Of a stretch of DNA of 64,000 nt, positions 53,167 through 64,000 are shown piece after piece (position 1 is the first letter of the stretch; each line of letters begins with the position of its first letter). Below the pieces are notes generated by a model. It did no database searches. It was not told the DNA's origin and saw nothing but the letters and a program-made list of their open reading frames with translations. This DNA is from Strigops habroptila (taxonomy: Eukaryota; Chordata; Aves; Psittaciformes; Psittacidae): assembly GCF_004027225.2 (NCBI RefSeq), contig NC_044277.2, positions 140,797,057-140,861,056 on the forward strand, given 5' to 3'. The position numbers were made by a program, and so were the translations under genes.

Positions 53167-56100
53167 TAGTGTTCAAAGTGCTATGGCATATGGCAGCATG
53201 TAGGGTTTTTCTCCTTCTGGATGAAAATACGCTGTTACTTCTGAGGGAAAAGGGCTCTGTCTCCCACTGGTATTTTCCACAAGACTTTAGAAGAGGGCTG
53301 GCTTTGGAACTACTGCTTCCCACAGCAACAGAATGGTGCTAAACTGTTGCTGTGAGAGGCAGGGACTGCCAGAGCACAGCTCCTGCTGAGTCTTGAGCCA
53401 AGTAGGAGGAGAGGACAAGTGACCCTGCTGCTCCTGGAGGCAGTCTTTTTCTTTCCTGGATGCTGTGCGTCTCAGTTCCAGCTGAGGTCCTAATTCAGCT
53501 GTCCTGCAGCTATTACCTGTCACGGCTGCATGATCTGCCTCTGTGTTGGGCAGGGAGAGCTCAGAGAGTTCAGAGCTTGTCCAAAGGTGGCAAAACCTGT
53601 AGTTCAGCAGTGGAAGAAACAGCTCCTGTGAATGGCAGAGTTGTTGCATTTGAAGCAGCAGAAACTCCACTATTACAACAAATGCCATCCATGAGCGTTT
53701 AAGGATTTAATAAGACAGTCTCTGAAATGGAGTAAAAGTTTTACAGGGAGGAAGGGATGTCATGGTTTAACCCAGCCTGAACCCAGGACAAGAAAGTATA
53801 ATTTTTTTCCTAACTGGTTGTGGAACAGTGTTACAACATCTGCGCCTTGAGACAGCTAGCTGTCACACCTCCAGGTAAGCTCCTTGGTGAACAAGTTCTT
53901 CAGCTGAACTGACTAGATCCAGATGGGATGCCAACAGCAGCTGTGGTAACACCTTTTCATTAAATCAAGCATCTGATTCTGTGTGATGTAGGGGAGTTTT
54001 GTCATTGACCTGATTAGGATCAAAAGCAAATACTAATGGCTGCCAGCAAGACCCTGTGATGTCAGTAAAAGTTGTGCCATTTTACTTTTGTACCAACTTC
54101 TTAACACATCATGGCTTCCATCTGCATGTGCACAGAGACCAAATCAATCAGAGCTCTTAGCAAGCATTTGGGATAAAGTTGATCAAAAATAGAATACTGG
54201 ACCAGAATCTGCTTCAAGATATTTTATGTTTCATACAAATTTACCTCCATTCATTGTCATGGAATTTCTTTTCAGTTGCACTGTTGCAACCAAGTGCAGA
54301 GCTTTTGCCCCAAGTGTTTCCCAGCTTCAGAAACTGTTCTCATCAGGAATCTTTTAATTTCTCTCATTTTTCTTGATGTTGTTTCACTAACCCTTCTTTT
54401 CTGCTGAATATACATTTGATTACTAAATTTAGTGCTTCTCTTCACATGACCTATTTCTTTTGAGTCTTAATGCTGTTGCTTGGATACGCTTCTCTCTTCT
54501 AAGTGAGGCACTTGGTCTCATCTTGCATTTCTCTGTGCTTTGGGCAATACAAATGGCTTGTTATTGAATATTTTTTCAATTTTTTTATATGTATGTAGTT
54601 TGTCTCGCACCTTGGTTTCAGCAGAACTTTTGTCTTTGATTACAGATGTGTGGTTTTATGTATAGCATATCCTGTGTAACACTGAGTAGCTCCGTATTGT
54701 TGCTTTTCTTTACAGTCAGTTACAAAAATGGCACCATTATGCAGAGTAAAGGCCAATCACTACCTAATTTATGGGAATACCAATATTTATACATAAACAG
54801 GGAGATACTCAATTTCCTTTTTATATGTATACTGTAGCTGCAAGTTAATTCCTGGAGCACCTTATGTGAATTAATCTTTTTGGTTTAGTCCTAGACTAGT
54901 AAAAGTATACAACAGGAATAAATGAAAGCATTTTAATTTGGGCTGAGGTATTCTTACTCCTGTATGAAGTTTTGCTTCTACCATTTTGAGAACAAGAAAA
55001 AGTTCAAGGAAGGGTGGCAGAGACTTTCAGAGGTAGCAAATAGCTACCATGTGTGGAGAGGTTAAACAGGTTAGAACTCTCGGCCTAGAAGAGTGCTGAT
55101 GGAAAGCAGCACAAGCAAGGGATAGTTTGGAAAGGTAAACAAGAAGCAAAGATTCTTGCTTCATTACAAGATTTAGGAGGATCCTGTGAATCATATAACA
55201 TGAAAAAAATCAGAAGGAATTACATTTTCATGTGACAGAAATAGTGGAATGTGATGCTGTTGGAGACGGAGGAGCCAGTACTATAAAAAAGGGAGTAGGT
55301 GGGGTAATGGAAGGTGTCTGTTGGTTGCCATTGAAGATAGCAGCCAGATACAAACCTCACCTCAATCCTTTGGTCACTGATAGCTAGAAGCTGGAAAAAA
55401 AAAGTACAACAGGAAGGTTCAGAGCATGTTGCTAGATTTTCGTATGGGTTGTACTCTGATTTATACAATGTGTTGTCTGGCCTATGTTGCTTCATCTTCA
55501 CTGCTGCTTGTAACTATGCTAACTGGATTAAAGATAGCACACGTACACCTCCTTATGCTACAGGCACATCTTGATTTTGCTGTGTAGGGTATTCTGGACA
55601 TGTAGAACAAGTCTGAGGAGGAAGGGGAAACCTCTGAAGTCTACTCTTGTCAAAACATTCCATATGCTTACTGGTATGTGGCTAAGTAAGCACACATACA
55701 TGAGTGTTTAATACCATGTATTTTCTTTGTAGGTGCACCCAAAATTCCATTATGGTTTGTACTGCTGGAGCAATAATAGAAATGAAGGAGTTAGAATTCT
55801 GTGAAGAGAGAAGTAATTGATGGTGATGTGTTGTGGAAGCACATGCATGAAATGAGTTAAGTACCTAGACATTCCATTTATTAACAGTATTACCAAATAT
55901 TATTTCTGTGAAGATGTTACTGGAGGCTGTGTGAAACAAAATTAATGCATATGCTTGTTGACAATCATAATGAGAATAACATATATAATCATGTTCTTGA
56001 TGGGAAACTTCTTGTGTAAAGAACTGCTGGCTTTTGAGCTCGATGCAGAACACTGCTCTCTCAAGCAAAAGAATAAAGTGCCCACCTCACTGGAGAAGCA

Positions 56101-56741
56101 AAAAGCTAAATAAGCTGCTTAAGCATAGCTGTCTATTACCATTTTAGTTGCTATGTGGTATGTCTCTCCTGTCCTCCAGCTGTTGTTTCAGAAAGCTGCA
56201 GATCCACCATCGGTCTTGTGGTGTATCTGCCAGCCCTCTGCAGATAGCTTTGATGCCCAAGGGTGTATCGAGTGGCACTAAATGATGCAGATTAATTCTG
56301 TGAGTGGCAGCTGAAAGGTCACCCAGGGGGCTCTAGCTGACACTCCGTCAGCTAACAGACGTGTGGAGAAACCTTTCTGGGGAATCACTTCCTCACCTAG
56401 ATGTGTCAGAGCATTGATGTACAGCCCCCAAAAGTTTATACTTCAGTTACATGGGACTGAACTTAGTGGAGTTAATACAAATAAATCACATTAAAAAATC
56501 ATGTATGTGTGAGTTATGCAAGAGCAGATTCTACACTGTACAGTACTGGGTACATTACTTTGATTACATTTTTACTTGACTTGGTACCTAGTAAGGAAGA
56601 AACTTTATTAAAGTTGTTCCAGTTAAATGCTAAGGTATTGTTTCTTCTGGTCTTTTAAAGAACTATCATTTCTTTATGATTTTCCTCCTTATTCAAGTAT
56701 GTTCAGATGCTGTTGAAATTATCCTGTACCAAACATGAAAT

Positions 56742-56817
56742 CGCAGGGGGGCTGGACTAGATGACCTTTGAAGGTCCCTTCCAACCCAAACTATTCTATG
56801 ATTCGATGATTCTATGC
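56742..56817 (+). mobile_element. CR1 LINE terminal 3' end with tail
   Basis: GGGGGGCTGGACTAGATGAC, CTTTGAAGGTCCCTTCCAAC and a tail ATTCTATGATTCGATGATTC. Only the last about 75 bp of the element is present, a very 5'-truncated copy. Confidence 0.9.
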
Positions 56818-56972
56818 ACATTTAAAATAATGAATAAATATATAGGGGTTTTGAAATTAAAAAAAACAAACTGGTGAACTGACTTTGTTATCCACTGCAT
56901 CCCTCGAAGAGTGGAACAACAACACATAGTGAATAAATCAACAACTAAATGTAAATATCCCATGACAAACAA

Positions 56973-57045
56973 ATTAAAAAACCCAACCAAACCAAACCAA
57001 ACTAGAAAAAAAAAAAAAACCAAAAAACCCAAACCAAAAGCCCAC
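56973..57045. repeat. A-rich / (AACCA)n low-complexity tract
   Basis: AACCAAACCA-type repeats surround a run of A. The lysine- and asparagine-rich open frame crossing it is a composition artefact. Confidence 0.85.
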
Positions 57046-58531
57046 AAAAGAATTACAGATCTAGATAACAAAATCCAGGAAGATGTTAATATCTACAATA
57101 ATCTGCAAAATGTCCATCAATTAAAAAAAGTCATTAAAATATTACACAAATAATACTACAGCTACTGTAAGAGCTCTGCATTTTTGTAATCAATCTTAAT
57201 GTTTTGGCAAACTTATGTTGTTTTCCTTAGTATTTATCACACAACATTACTTTGGTCATACAACAAAATCCCAGAAGTATATTAAGACCTCCTGAAAGAC
57301 CATTTAACTAATTGAGGCACAACTATTGTCTGTTGAAGGCAAAATGCCTTTCACCTTTGAATCTTGAAGTCCTCTTTCAAAACGTCAGAAAGGGTATGTG
57401 ATTACTTCACTAATGATTAGGGAACAAATCCAAAGTATCTGATAACTCAATATTGTGTCTTATTAACAGTCGCCTAAGCAAGGTATATGGAAAAGCTAAG
57501 TATATTCACAGCGTATCCTTCTTCTGGATAGATGATGCCGATATCTGTAGTCTTACAGCATGCTATGTCAGTGTTGCCAAGTGGATCATTACCTTCAGTG
57601 TAAGCTACTGTAATTACATCATTACATTGCCAGTACTTATCCTAATTCTGCCATTTACCTACCTCCCTGTGTTTAAGAATGTTAAATGCCCAGAACATTT
57701 TAGATTGGAGTGTTTCAAACCTAGGTTAGCATGAGTTTCAAACTTCTCTGAATTGATGAAGCTCTGCAGCTGCATACATTCTCAGTGATTTCACAGTACA
57801 CAACCATATTAAGCAGGAACAGTCCCACAATAGCTTGATCTAGTTGTTGCACAGATCCGTATTTCCAGACACACAAAGATCCTAATTTCCAACAGGTCCT
57901 ATCCATCTGGCATGTGGAAAACCATCTCTCTAAAGACGGTTGTCATATACCACTAAGGGCAGTCTTTCAGCCCTTACCACCAGCCACTTTTAAGTGCTTG
58001 AGGGAATGTCTTGACTGTGTTTCTTGTGCAGTTACACAGGGGTGGTGACTACTTGTGGACACCTGAAACCATCTCATTTAGTCTGGAGGTGGGATTTCAG
58101 ACAAGCTGGCTCAGCTGGGACCCAGGACCAGCCCTGCTTCTTACTCTCACTTTTGTTAGTAAGCTGCCAGCTTCAGTGACAACATAAATGAGTGCTGACA
58201 GCCACCCAGTATTTACCAGTATTTCCAGAGCGTCCAGAAGAGCAGACAAGTTCTATTACAGTTAAGTGAGAAAGACTGATAGATACTGTTGCAGGTGTGG
58301 ATTTAATAAAGCAATAGAAGATTTAATCCTCCCACACCTCAACATTAGCCTTCACCAACTAGTTCCATGCTGTAGTACAGGGAACTGGTGCTATTAGTGT
58401 AGCACTGAAGCTTCTCTCAGAGTCTTCAGTCCCATGGGCCCAGGAAGAAGCTGTGGCTGTCTCTAACAGCCAAGTAAGCCCTGCCTGCACTGCCAGTCCA
58501 CGCCATTCTGCATCCCAGCCCCGGGGCGCCG

Positions 58532-58551
58532 GCCTGCCTGCCTGCCTGCCT
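58532..58551. repeat. (GCCT)5 microsatellite
   Basis: Five exact GCCT units in a GC-rich patch. Confidence 0.95.
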
Positions 58552-61500
58552 CTGAGGGAGTGTGTCTTGCCACACAGCCTGATAGGGCAAGGGTGCACAC
58601 CTCCAATGCATGGCCCTACACAGAAGAGAGAAGCCTTCATCTGTCATCCTCATGTAGAGCCTCCCTCCACCCCAATACTGCAGTAACATATTAAGTATTA
58701 TATTCCCATGAGCTCTAGGGCCTTACATGCAATACTAGAGAGACTCACTGTGACTCACATACAGCTTTACATACACCCTCTCACACCCAGGATGGACTAA
58801 CTGAGATTGCCTGTACCCAATACCTGTCATCCTTGTAACACCTGAACTGAACACAGACTCTTCGTTATATCACATTACCAAAATACAGCTTTATTTTTCC
58901 TGAAAAAATAAATGCATTCCATATGCTGTTTTCAGTACATGACTTTGGATCTCCCAGGAAAAAGATTTTTAAGGGTTCTTAAGGCACTCAGAGTGCCTTG
59001 TGTTCCCCCAGAACTGACAGAATACACCATGTATCTTTATTACCCTGTGCTCTGAACACACTGGGACCCATGCAGACTCAGATGGTGAAAAACTGAACCA
59101 GACTTTGCATTCAAGGAACTAACTAGATAGTTAGATGAAAGGACATGTTGAACTAGATCAGCACATGCAGTCTTTCAACAATAGCATACGCACACCTCCT
59201 TGTACTGTCAGTGCTTTGTTCGCCAGCCCTGTAGAGGAGAGCACAGCAAAACACTTTATCTTTTGACTCATCCAATTTTTCTTTAATAGCTAGTATTACT
59301 TCAGTGATTGCTTTGCAGTGTTTCACTGATTATTTCAAATGGTACTATTTTCATTAGTTCAATATTTTGTTCTTGGTGGTGTTGGTTTCTAAGGGGACAA
59401 GTTCCATAATTTTGCAAAATCCAGTGATCACATTTTTATTTTGGTCAAAAAATTAAGAGTGATTTATTCAAGGCTTCTGATTTTAATTTCTGATTTGGAG
59501 TCTTGGATGAGAGGATACCCATATGCATCAATTGGGGGCCATCTGAAAATGAAGGGGAAGCTACGTTTCTGAATATGTAGATGTAGTCTGTAAACTAGAC
59601 TGAAAGCAGTAATAATGACAAGCTTGTGCCTTTAGAAATAGCAATTAACAGAAGTAGGGTATCTGTAGTTTAATGGATTTAACTAGTTTTGTCATTTTCC
59701 AAGCAATGGTGATAACAGTCAAGTGAACAGATGTATAGTTCATACTAAGGGAAAGTAAGTAAACAAAGAAGTTATATGCAGACTTGTAAATGTATCATAC
59801 AACACAACAGTGTATACCGCATGAAGGGAAAACAGATCTCAGTCTTCAGATTTAAAACTGTTGGACAGCTGTCAAATGTCTGATTGTTTTAGCAGCATTA
59901 TTTCCCTAGAGAAATCAATTTATGACAGTATGAAGAATCAGCTAGAAAAACTTTTCATAATCGAGTGCTCCAGAAAACACCAGCTCCCAAGTTATGCTTC
60001 AAGTTACTTAAAAGTTAGAGTAAAATGGACCATATAAAGATGTGGTATCTGCATTTTATATACGTACTTTCATGAAGTTGTCTGTAAGAACACATGAAAT
60101 ATTTCATGAAGCACAACAAAACCCACCATGTGCACATCTGATGTAGTTTGGATCGGCTGATGGTATTCCTGCTCTCTGATTCTGGTTTGCCTTAAAGCCT
60201 CATGCATGCTGTGCTTATCCAGCAGCTGAACGGCAGCTGAATTGAGTCACAAAGGGTGAAAGATGACTGGAATCATTAACTTCCTCAACCCTCCTGTGGC
60301 CATTCCCATTCATAATTCAGAACTTTCAGAGTAGGACTGTGAAGGGATTTGTCATGGCATTATTTTCGGTGTTACTTTGAAAGTAGTGGCTATAAGGACT
60401 TTTACAGAATACTAAATTCCTGAACTTGCCTCTCCCAAACTTTGCTTAAGCTCTTTCTGCTGTGATAATAATTTAGCAGCCTACCAAAGTATTAGCAAAA
60501 TCTTCCTTCAGTTCCTAAATCCAGGCTGAGATATTGTTAAAACAGCAGTTTGAAAATCACAGTCTACTGAAAGTCTGTACCAGATGATACAGTCAGGGAC
60601 TGCGTCTGTGAGGCACAGCCTCAGTCACAGCACCATGGCTACTGATGAATCCAGTCTCTGCCCGTTTGGTTAGAACATGTAGATTCTGCTATCTAGTAAC
60701 ACATACCAATTGTATGTGTTATATACATACATAATTGGCTGCACAGTGTAGTTTCTAGTCATCTTACTCTAACAAATACATAAATTTAAATTTAGTTACA
60801 AAAATTTTAATGTAATTACCATGATAGCCTTTAACTTTAGGTGTCCCATCATCCATTTTACAGTATGTCATTAGCTTGTGAATGAAAAGTATATTTTACT
60901 GTTAATTGCTCCTTACTTTTATGAAAACACCATGTTTCAGTATGCCTCAAAACCTAGGTAAAGGTAAATCTGAAGAGAATGATTGCTATTCTGTGTAACT
61001 TCCGATAAGAGCCAATATTAATCTCATTTATATGACTACATAGAGTATGGTTGTCATACCATACATCTGTCTATATGCATTTGAATTAATAAGATTTGCT
61101 GTATGGAAAAATGCTTATCTTGTGCTCGCTCTTGATCTTATCTAGTATTTCTCCGAGTTTATTTAAATACTAAAATAGAACAAAGCAAAACCAGTCAAAA
61201 GGGGGTAGATTTCTGTGGAGCTGGTAAATTACATGGTCTCAGAGAAGGATCTGGTGAGTTCCAAAGGTGGTGGAAAAATGGAGCAGAGCCTTAGAGCTGG
61301 CAATGAGGGCACAGGGAGAAGGAAATGGTAATGATGGACTGGAAGTAAGATCTCACCCTCTTAGTAACAGTGAGATGCTGGAGAGACTCAGCTAGCCATA
61401 GAACTATACCCAAAATGTGAGCAGAATTTCAACCAGGTGTAAAAGAGAATTTCACTTCACAGTATGTTATTGGCTTGTTAATTTAGTGAAGTACTGTGGT

Positions 61501-63699
61501 AGTTATTAGTCCAGGGAGAAGACGGTTAACCACAGAAAAAAAAATCCTCTGCTCTTGAAATTCTGGTAGATTTTTTTCTTGTTTTCTACAGCTCATCCAT
61601 TATACTCTGGCTACAGTCTGCATTATGACTGACAGAGACAGACCATGAAAATGCTATAATCAGCTAACAGAATCATAAGACTGAACTACAGTCACAAATG
61701 GATACAAGCTTGGGATTTATATTTAGCTATAGTGATAGTGCAGTTTGCAATTTAGGGTGGGCAAAAGATCTATCTTTAAATTAGCTAATCCTCCTAATGG
61801 AAAATTTCTAGTCACTGCAACACTGTGCTTGGCACAAGGTAATTTACTTTTTGCCATTGTGGTGTTTCCACTGTGCCAGCAGTGTATGTGTGTGCAGATT
61901 ACTTTTGTAGACACATCCACTATCTACTTATGAATCCTATTCTTTTGTGAACATGGGGTTATGTGCTAACCGTTATGCATGGCTAGCAAAATAAGAACCT
62001 TTTAGAAAGAAACGGAGTGTTAACAGTTAAGAATTCATTGCATAGCAAGAATGTGACACCTAGTGGATAGATGACATGGAGGAAATGTGATGGTCTCATC
62101 AAGGAATATTAACATTAAATGACCCTACCCAGTAGAACAATGATACCAGAAAAGACATTGATCTTGAATGACTCTTTACACAGGGCCAAAGTAATTGGGT
62201 AATAGCAAGTCCCCCCGAAGGCTCAGAAGTGAAGGTGTCAGAGATTGTTTTGGAAGGATTTTTTGTAAGTCACTGGCAGAATGAAGACGTCAGGCCAAGA
62301 AGGCTCCTAAAAAACAGAGACCAAAACCCATGACGACTTTGTGGATATTCACAAGATGCATCGTAACTGGAGACTTTCAACACACAAAACACAGAATAAA
62401 GTGTGTTTAAAAAAATCCCTTTGTTAAACCCATGTCTCTTACTGCCATGCTACCTCTTCAGGAAGTGAGTTTTCACAGTCAGAAATACTCAGTGGTGAGT
62501 AACTATATAGGTAGGCCAGTGGGAGCTGGATGAGACTGAGGCAGTTTAAGAAGTGTGACTAATACATTCTGCCCAAACTAGCTGATACAGACTGTGACTA
62601 TCTGAAACTCCCCACTGCAGTTTGTAGAGCTTGAATTTCAAGTATTCATATACCTCCATTTTCCGGGGTGCCCTAGTCCCTCACTGCTTCATAAATAACA
62701 GAAAATATCATCACCAGAAACTGCTATTTTTTACTTAATATAAACCCATCTTTTCTTTGTGAGTATTTCCAAATATGCTGAGAAGTGCATGTTGAATAAC
62801 AGCCAGAGGCTAGAGGAAGGATAAAGCTTACCCTCTGGCAGCTGTTGTGCTCTGTATGGGGTCTATACATTGGCTCTAAAAAAACTCTTAACACAGGGGT
62901 CTTTTTCCTGAGGGCAGTCCCCAATTCCAGTGGATAAGCCAAAATGAAGTTGCTTTTCGGCTAATTGGTTTACAGCAGTTTCATCTTACCTGGAAAGCCG
63001 TTATGAATTTGCTTTCAGTAGCTCACAGGCATTTGCTGTTAAGCAACATGGTGTGTGCCTACTTGGCAGAAACCGCAGAGGCAAACACAGTGCAACTCCC
63101 AGCCGTGAGGGACAGTTTCTGTGATCATTCTGGATCTGTACGCACTGGTCGTATCTGTAGGTTGACCTAATTTGAGAGACACTGAAGGGCCTAATTTTGT
63201 CCAAAACAAAAAATACTTGGAGAACCTGGTTTACAAAAGCTTTCCATGAGCCCAGCAGCGGAGCACACTTTGCCAGCCAGCTTCTCCCTCTGCCTTTGCT
63301 GCTCTTCAAGGCACACTTTGCTCTTCTCAGCTACATGTGGATGTGTGGAATTGTATTTTGTACAGAAATCTTGGTATCAAAAATGCGAACATTTCCTCTT
63401 TCCCCCGTAGAAAACGATGTTTACAAATAAAACTAACACAGCTGAAGTGCACGGCTTTTAGCTTGAACTCCAGAAGGAAACTTGGCCTGGCAGGAGAGAC
63501 AGCACGGGAAAGGAAAGGTGCAAAATACCAGAGGATGAAGAAGAGAGAGCCCATTTTCCATACGAGTGCTGGTAAAGCACTGTAATACAGCACTTTGACG
63601 GCATGATGGCACCAGGGCAGGGCCGCCGCTAACCAACACTATCGGGGCCCTCAGCGCCAACCAACGTCCTCAGTTACCTCAGCAGTCCCGCGCTTGCCC

Positions 63700-63913
63700 C
63701 GTGAGCACGAGAACGGGGCGGAGCGGAGCGGGGCAGCCCCGCCTCCGGCTAGTGGGAGGAGGAGACCCCGCTGCGGAGGGCGGTGCCAGGCCGGGCCGCC
63801 CCGCCGCCGCTCCTGCCAACGGCCACAGCCAGGCTCCCGCCCCGCCCCGCCCCGCCTTGCCCGGCCCGGCCCTGCCCTGCCCTGCCCTGCGGATGTGGAG
63901 CCGGCAGCCGGCG
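63700..63913 (+). other. Candidate first exon on plus strand (probable ANO10 5' exon)
   Basis: A strong donor (GCG|GTGAGT, GT at 63914-63915) ends this GC-rich stretch. The left edge is arbitrary because the transcription start cannot be read. An ATG at 63893-63895 would give MWSRQPA up to the donor, which does not match the known ANO10 N terminus. In human the ANO10 start codon lies in a later exon, so this exon is most likely noncoding. Confidence 0.4.
63838..63890. repeat. GC-rich pentamer repeats (CCCGC / CCTGC)
   Basis: Tandem CCCGC-type units pass into CCTGC-type units within the CpG island, probably in the 5' UTR or proximal promoter. Confidence 0.85.
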
Positions 63914-64000
63914 GTGAGTGGGGTAGCGGGTGGCTTTCGCCCAGCGGGAAGGGGCTTTCGCTGCTTGCGCCGCCGCTGTGTTGAGGGGAGGAGTCTCCCA

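Larger units (their letters stand above)
51656..63600. other. Intergenic DNA left of the right-hand CpG island
   Basis: About 12 kb of mostly AT-rich unique sequence with low-complexity tracts and one CR1 tail at 56.74 kb. The segment 55.00-55.18 kb faintly resembles an old CR1, too diverged to call. The palindrome AAGGCACTC-A-GAGTGCCTT is at 58981-58999. No coding frame here resembles a known protein. Confidence 0.65.
63600..64000 (+). promoter_or_regulatory. CpG island, probable ANO10 promoter
   Basis: There is an abrupt switch from AT-rich DNA to dense CpG and GC boxes (GGGGCGG near 63714, CCCCGCCTCC near 63737, and CCCGC/CCTGC pentamer arrays at 63838-63890). It reaches the right edge of the window and probably continues. 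In human, ANO10 lies upstream of ABHD5 on the opposite strand; the same order here makes ANO10 the likely gene. That assignment rests on synteny only. Confidence 0.65.

Overview
This window is vertebrate nuclear DNA, almost certainly from a bird. It holds one well-supported multi-exon gene with GT-AG introns, two CpG islands, long gene-free stretches, and repeats that are nearly all CR1 LINE fragments. Several of these keep the octamer-type ATTCTATG tail typical of avian CR1. I see no bacterial, plasmid, phage or CRISPR content.

The gene is ABHD5 (CGI-58) on the minus strand. Seven coding exons run from the ATG at 44457-44459 to the stop at 16091-16093. The splice phases agree throughout and give a 343-residue protein, against 349 in human. 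It keeps the three N-terminal tryptophans that anchor ABHD5 to lipid droplets, the HGFG oxyanion loop, the Asn that replaces the catalytic Ser (GHNLGG) and the C-terminal HxxxxD motif. ABHD5 is the co-activator of the triglyceride lipase ATGL (PNPLA2) on lipid droplets.

Layout. 1-12.5 kb: intergenic DNA 3' of ABHD5, fairly GC-rich on the left, with a CR1 copy carrying an inverted 5' part (10.07-10.48 kb), a possible conserved regulatory element (about 10.94-11.18 kb) and a CR1 tail (12.3 kb). 12.5-16.09 kb: AT-rich, repeat-poor DNA whose right part is probably the ABHD5 3' UTR. 16.09-44.46 kb: ABHD5, with a 16.8-kb first intron. 44.0-45.06 kb: CpG-island promoter of ABHD5. 45.1-63.6 kb: about 18.5 kb of intergenic DNA with CR1 fragments and low-complexity tracts. 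63.6-64.0 kb: a second CpG island with a candidate plus-strand first exon and a good splice donor. From synteny with human (ANO10 lies head-to-head upstream of ABHD5) this is probably the ANO10 promoter and 5' exon, but no ANO10 coding sequence lies inside the window.

I found no clear undescribed system. The points most worth a second look are a perfect 21-bp hairpin in ABHD5 intron 1, the CR1 with a 5' inversion, an open frame running in-frame into ABHD5 exon 2 (possible alternative N terminus), a paired-octamer element at 11 kb, and an unexplained block of minus-strand open frames at 47.5-49.05 kb.
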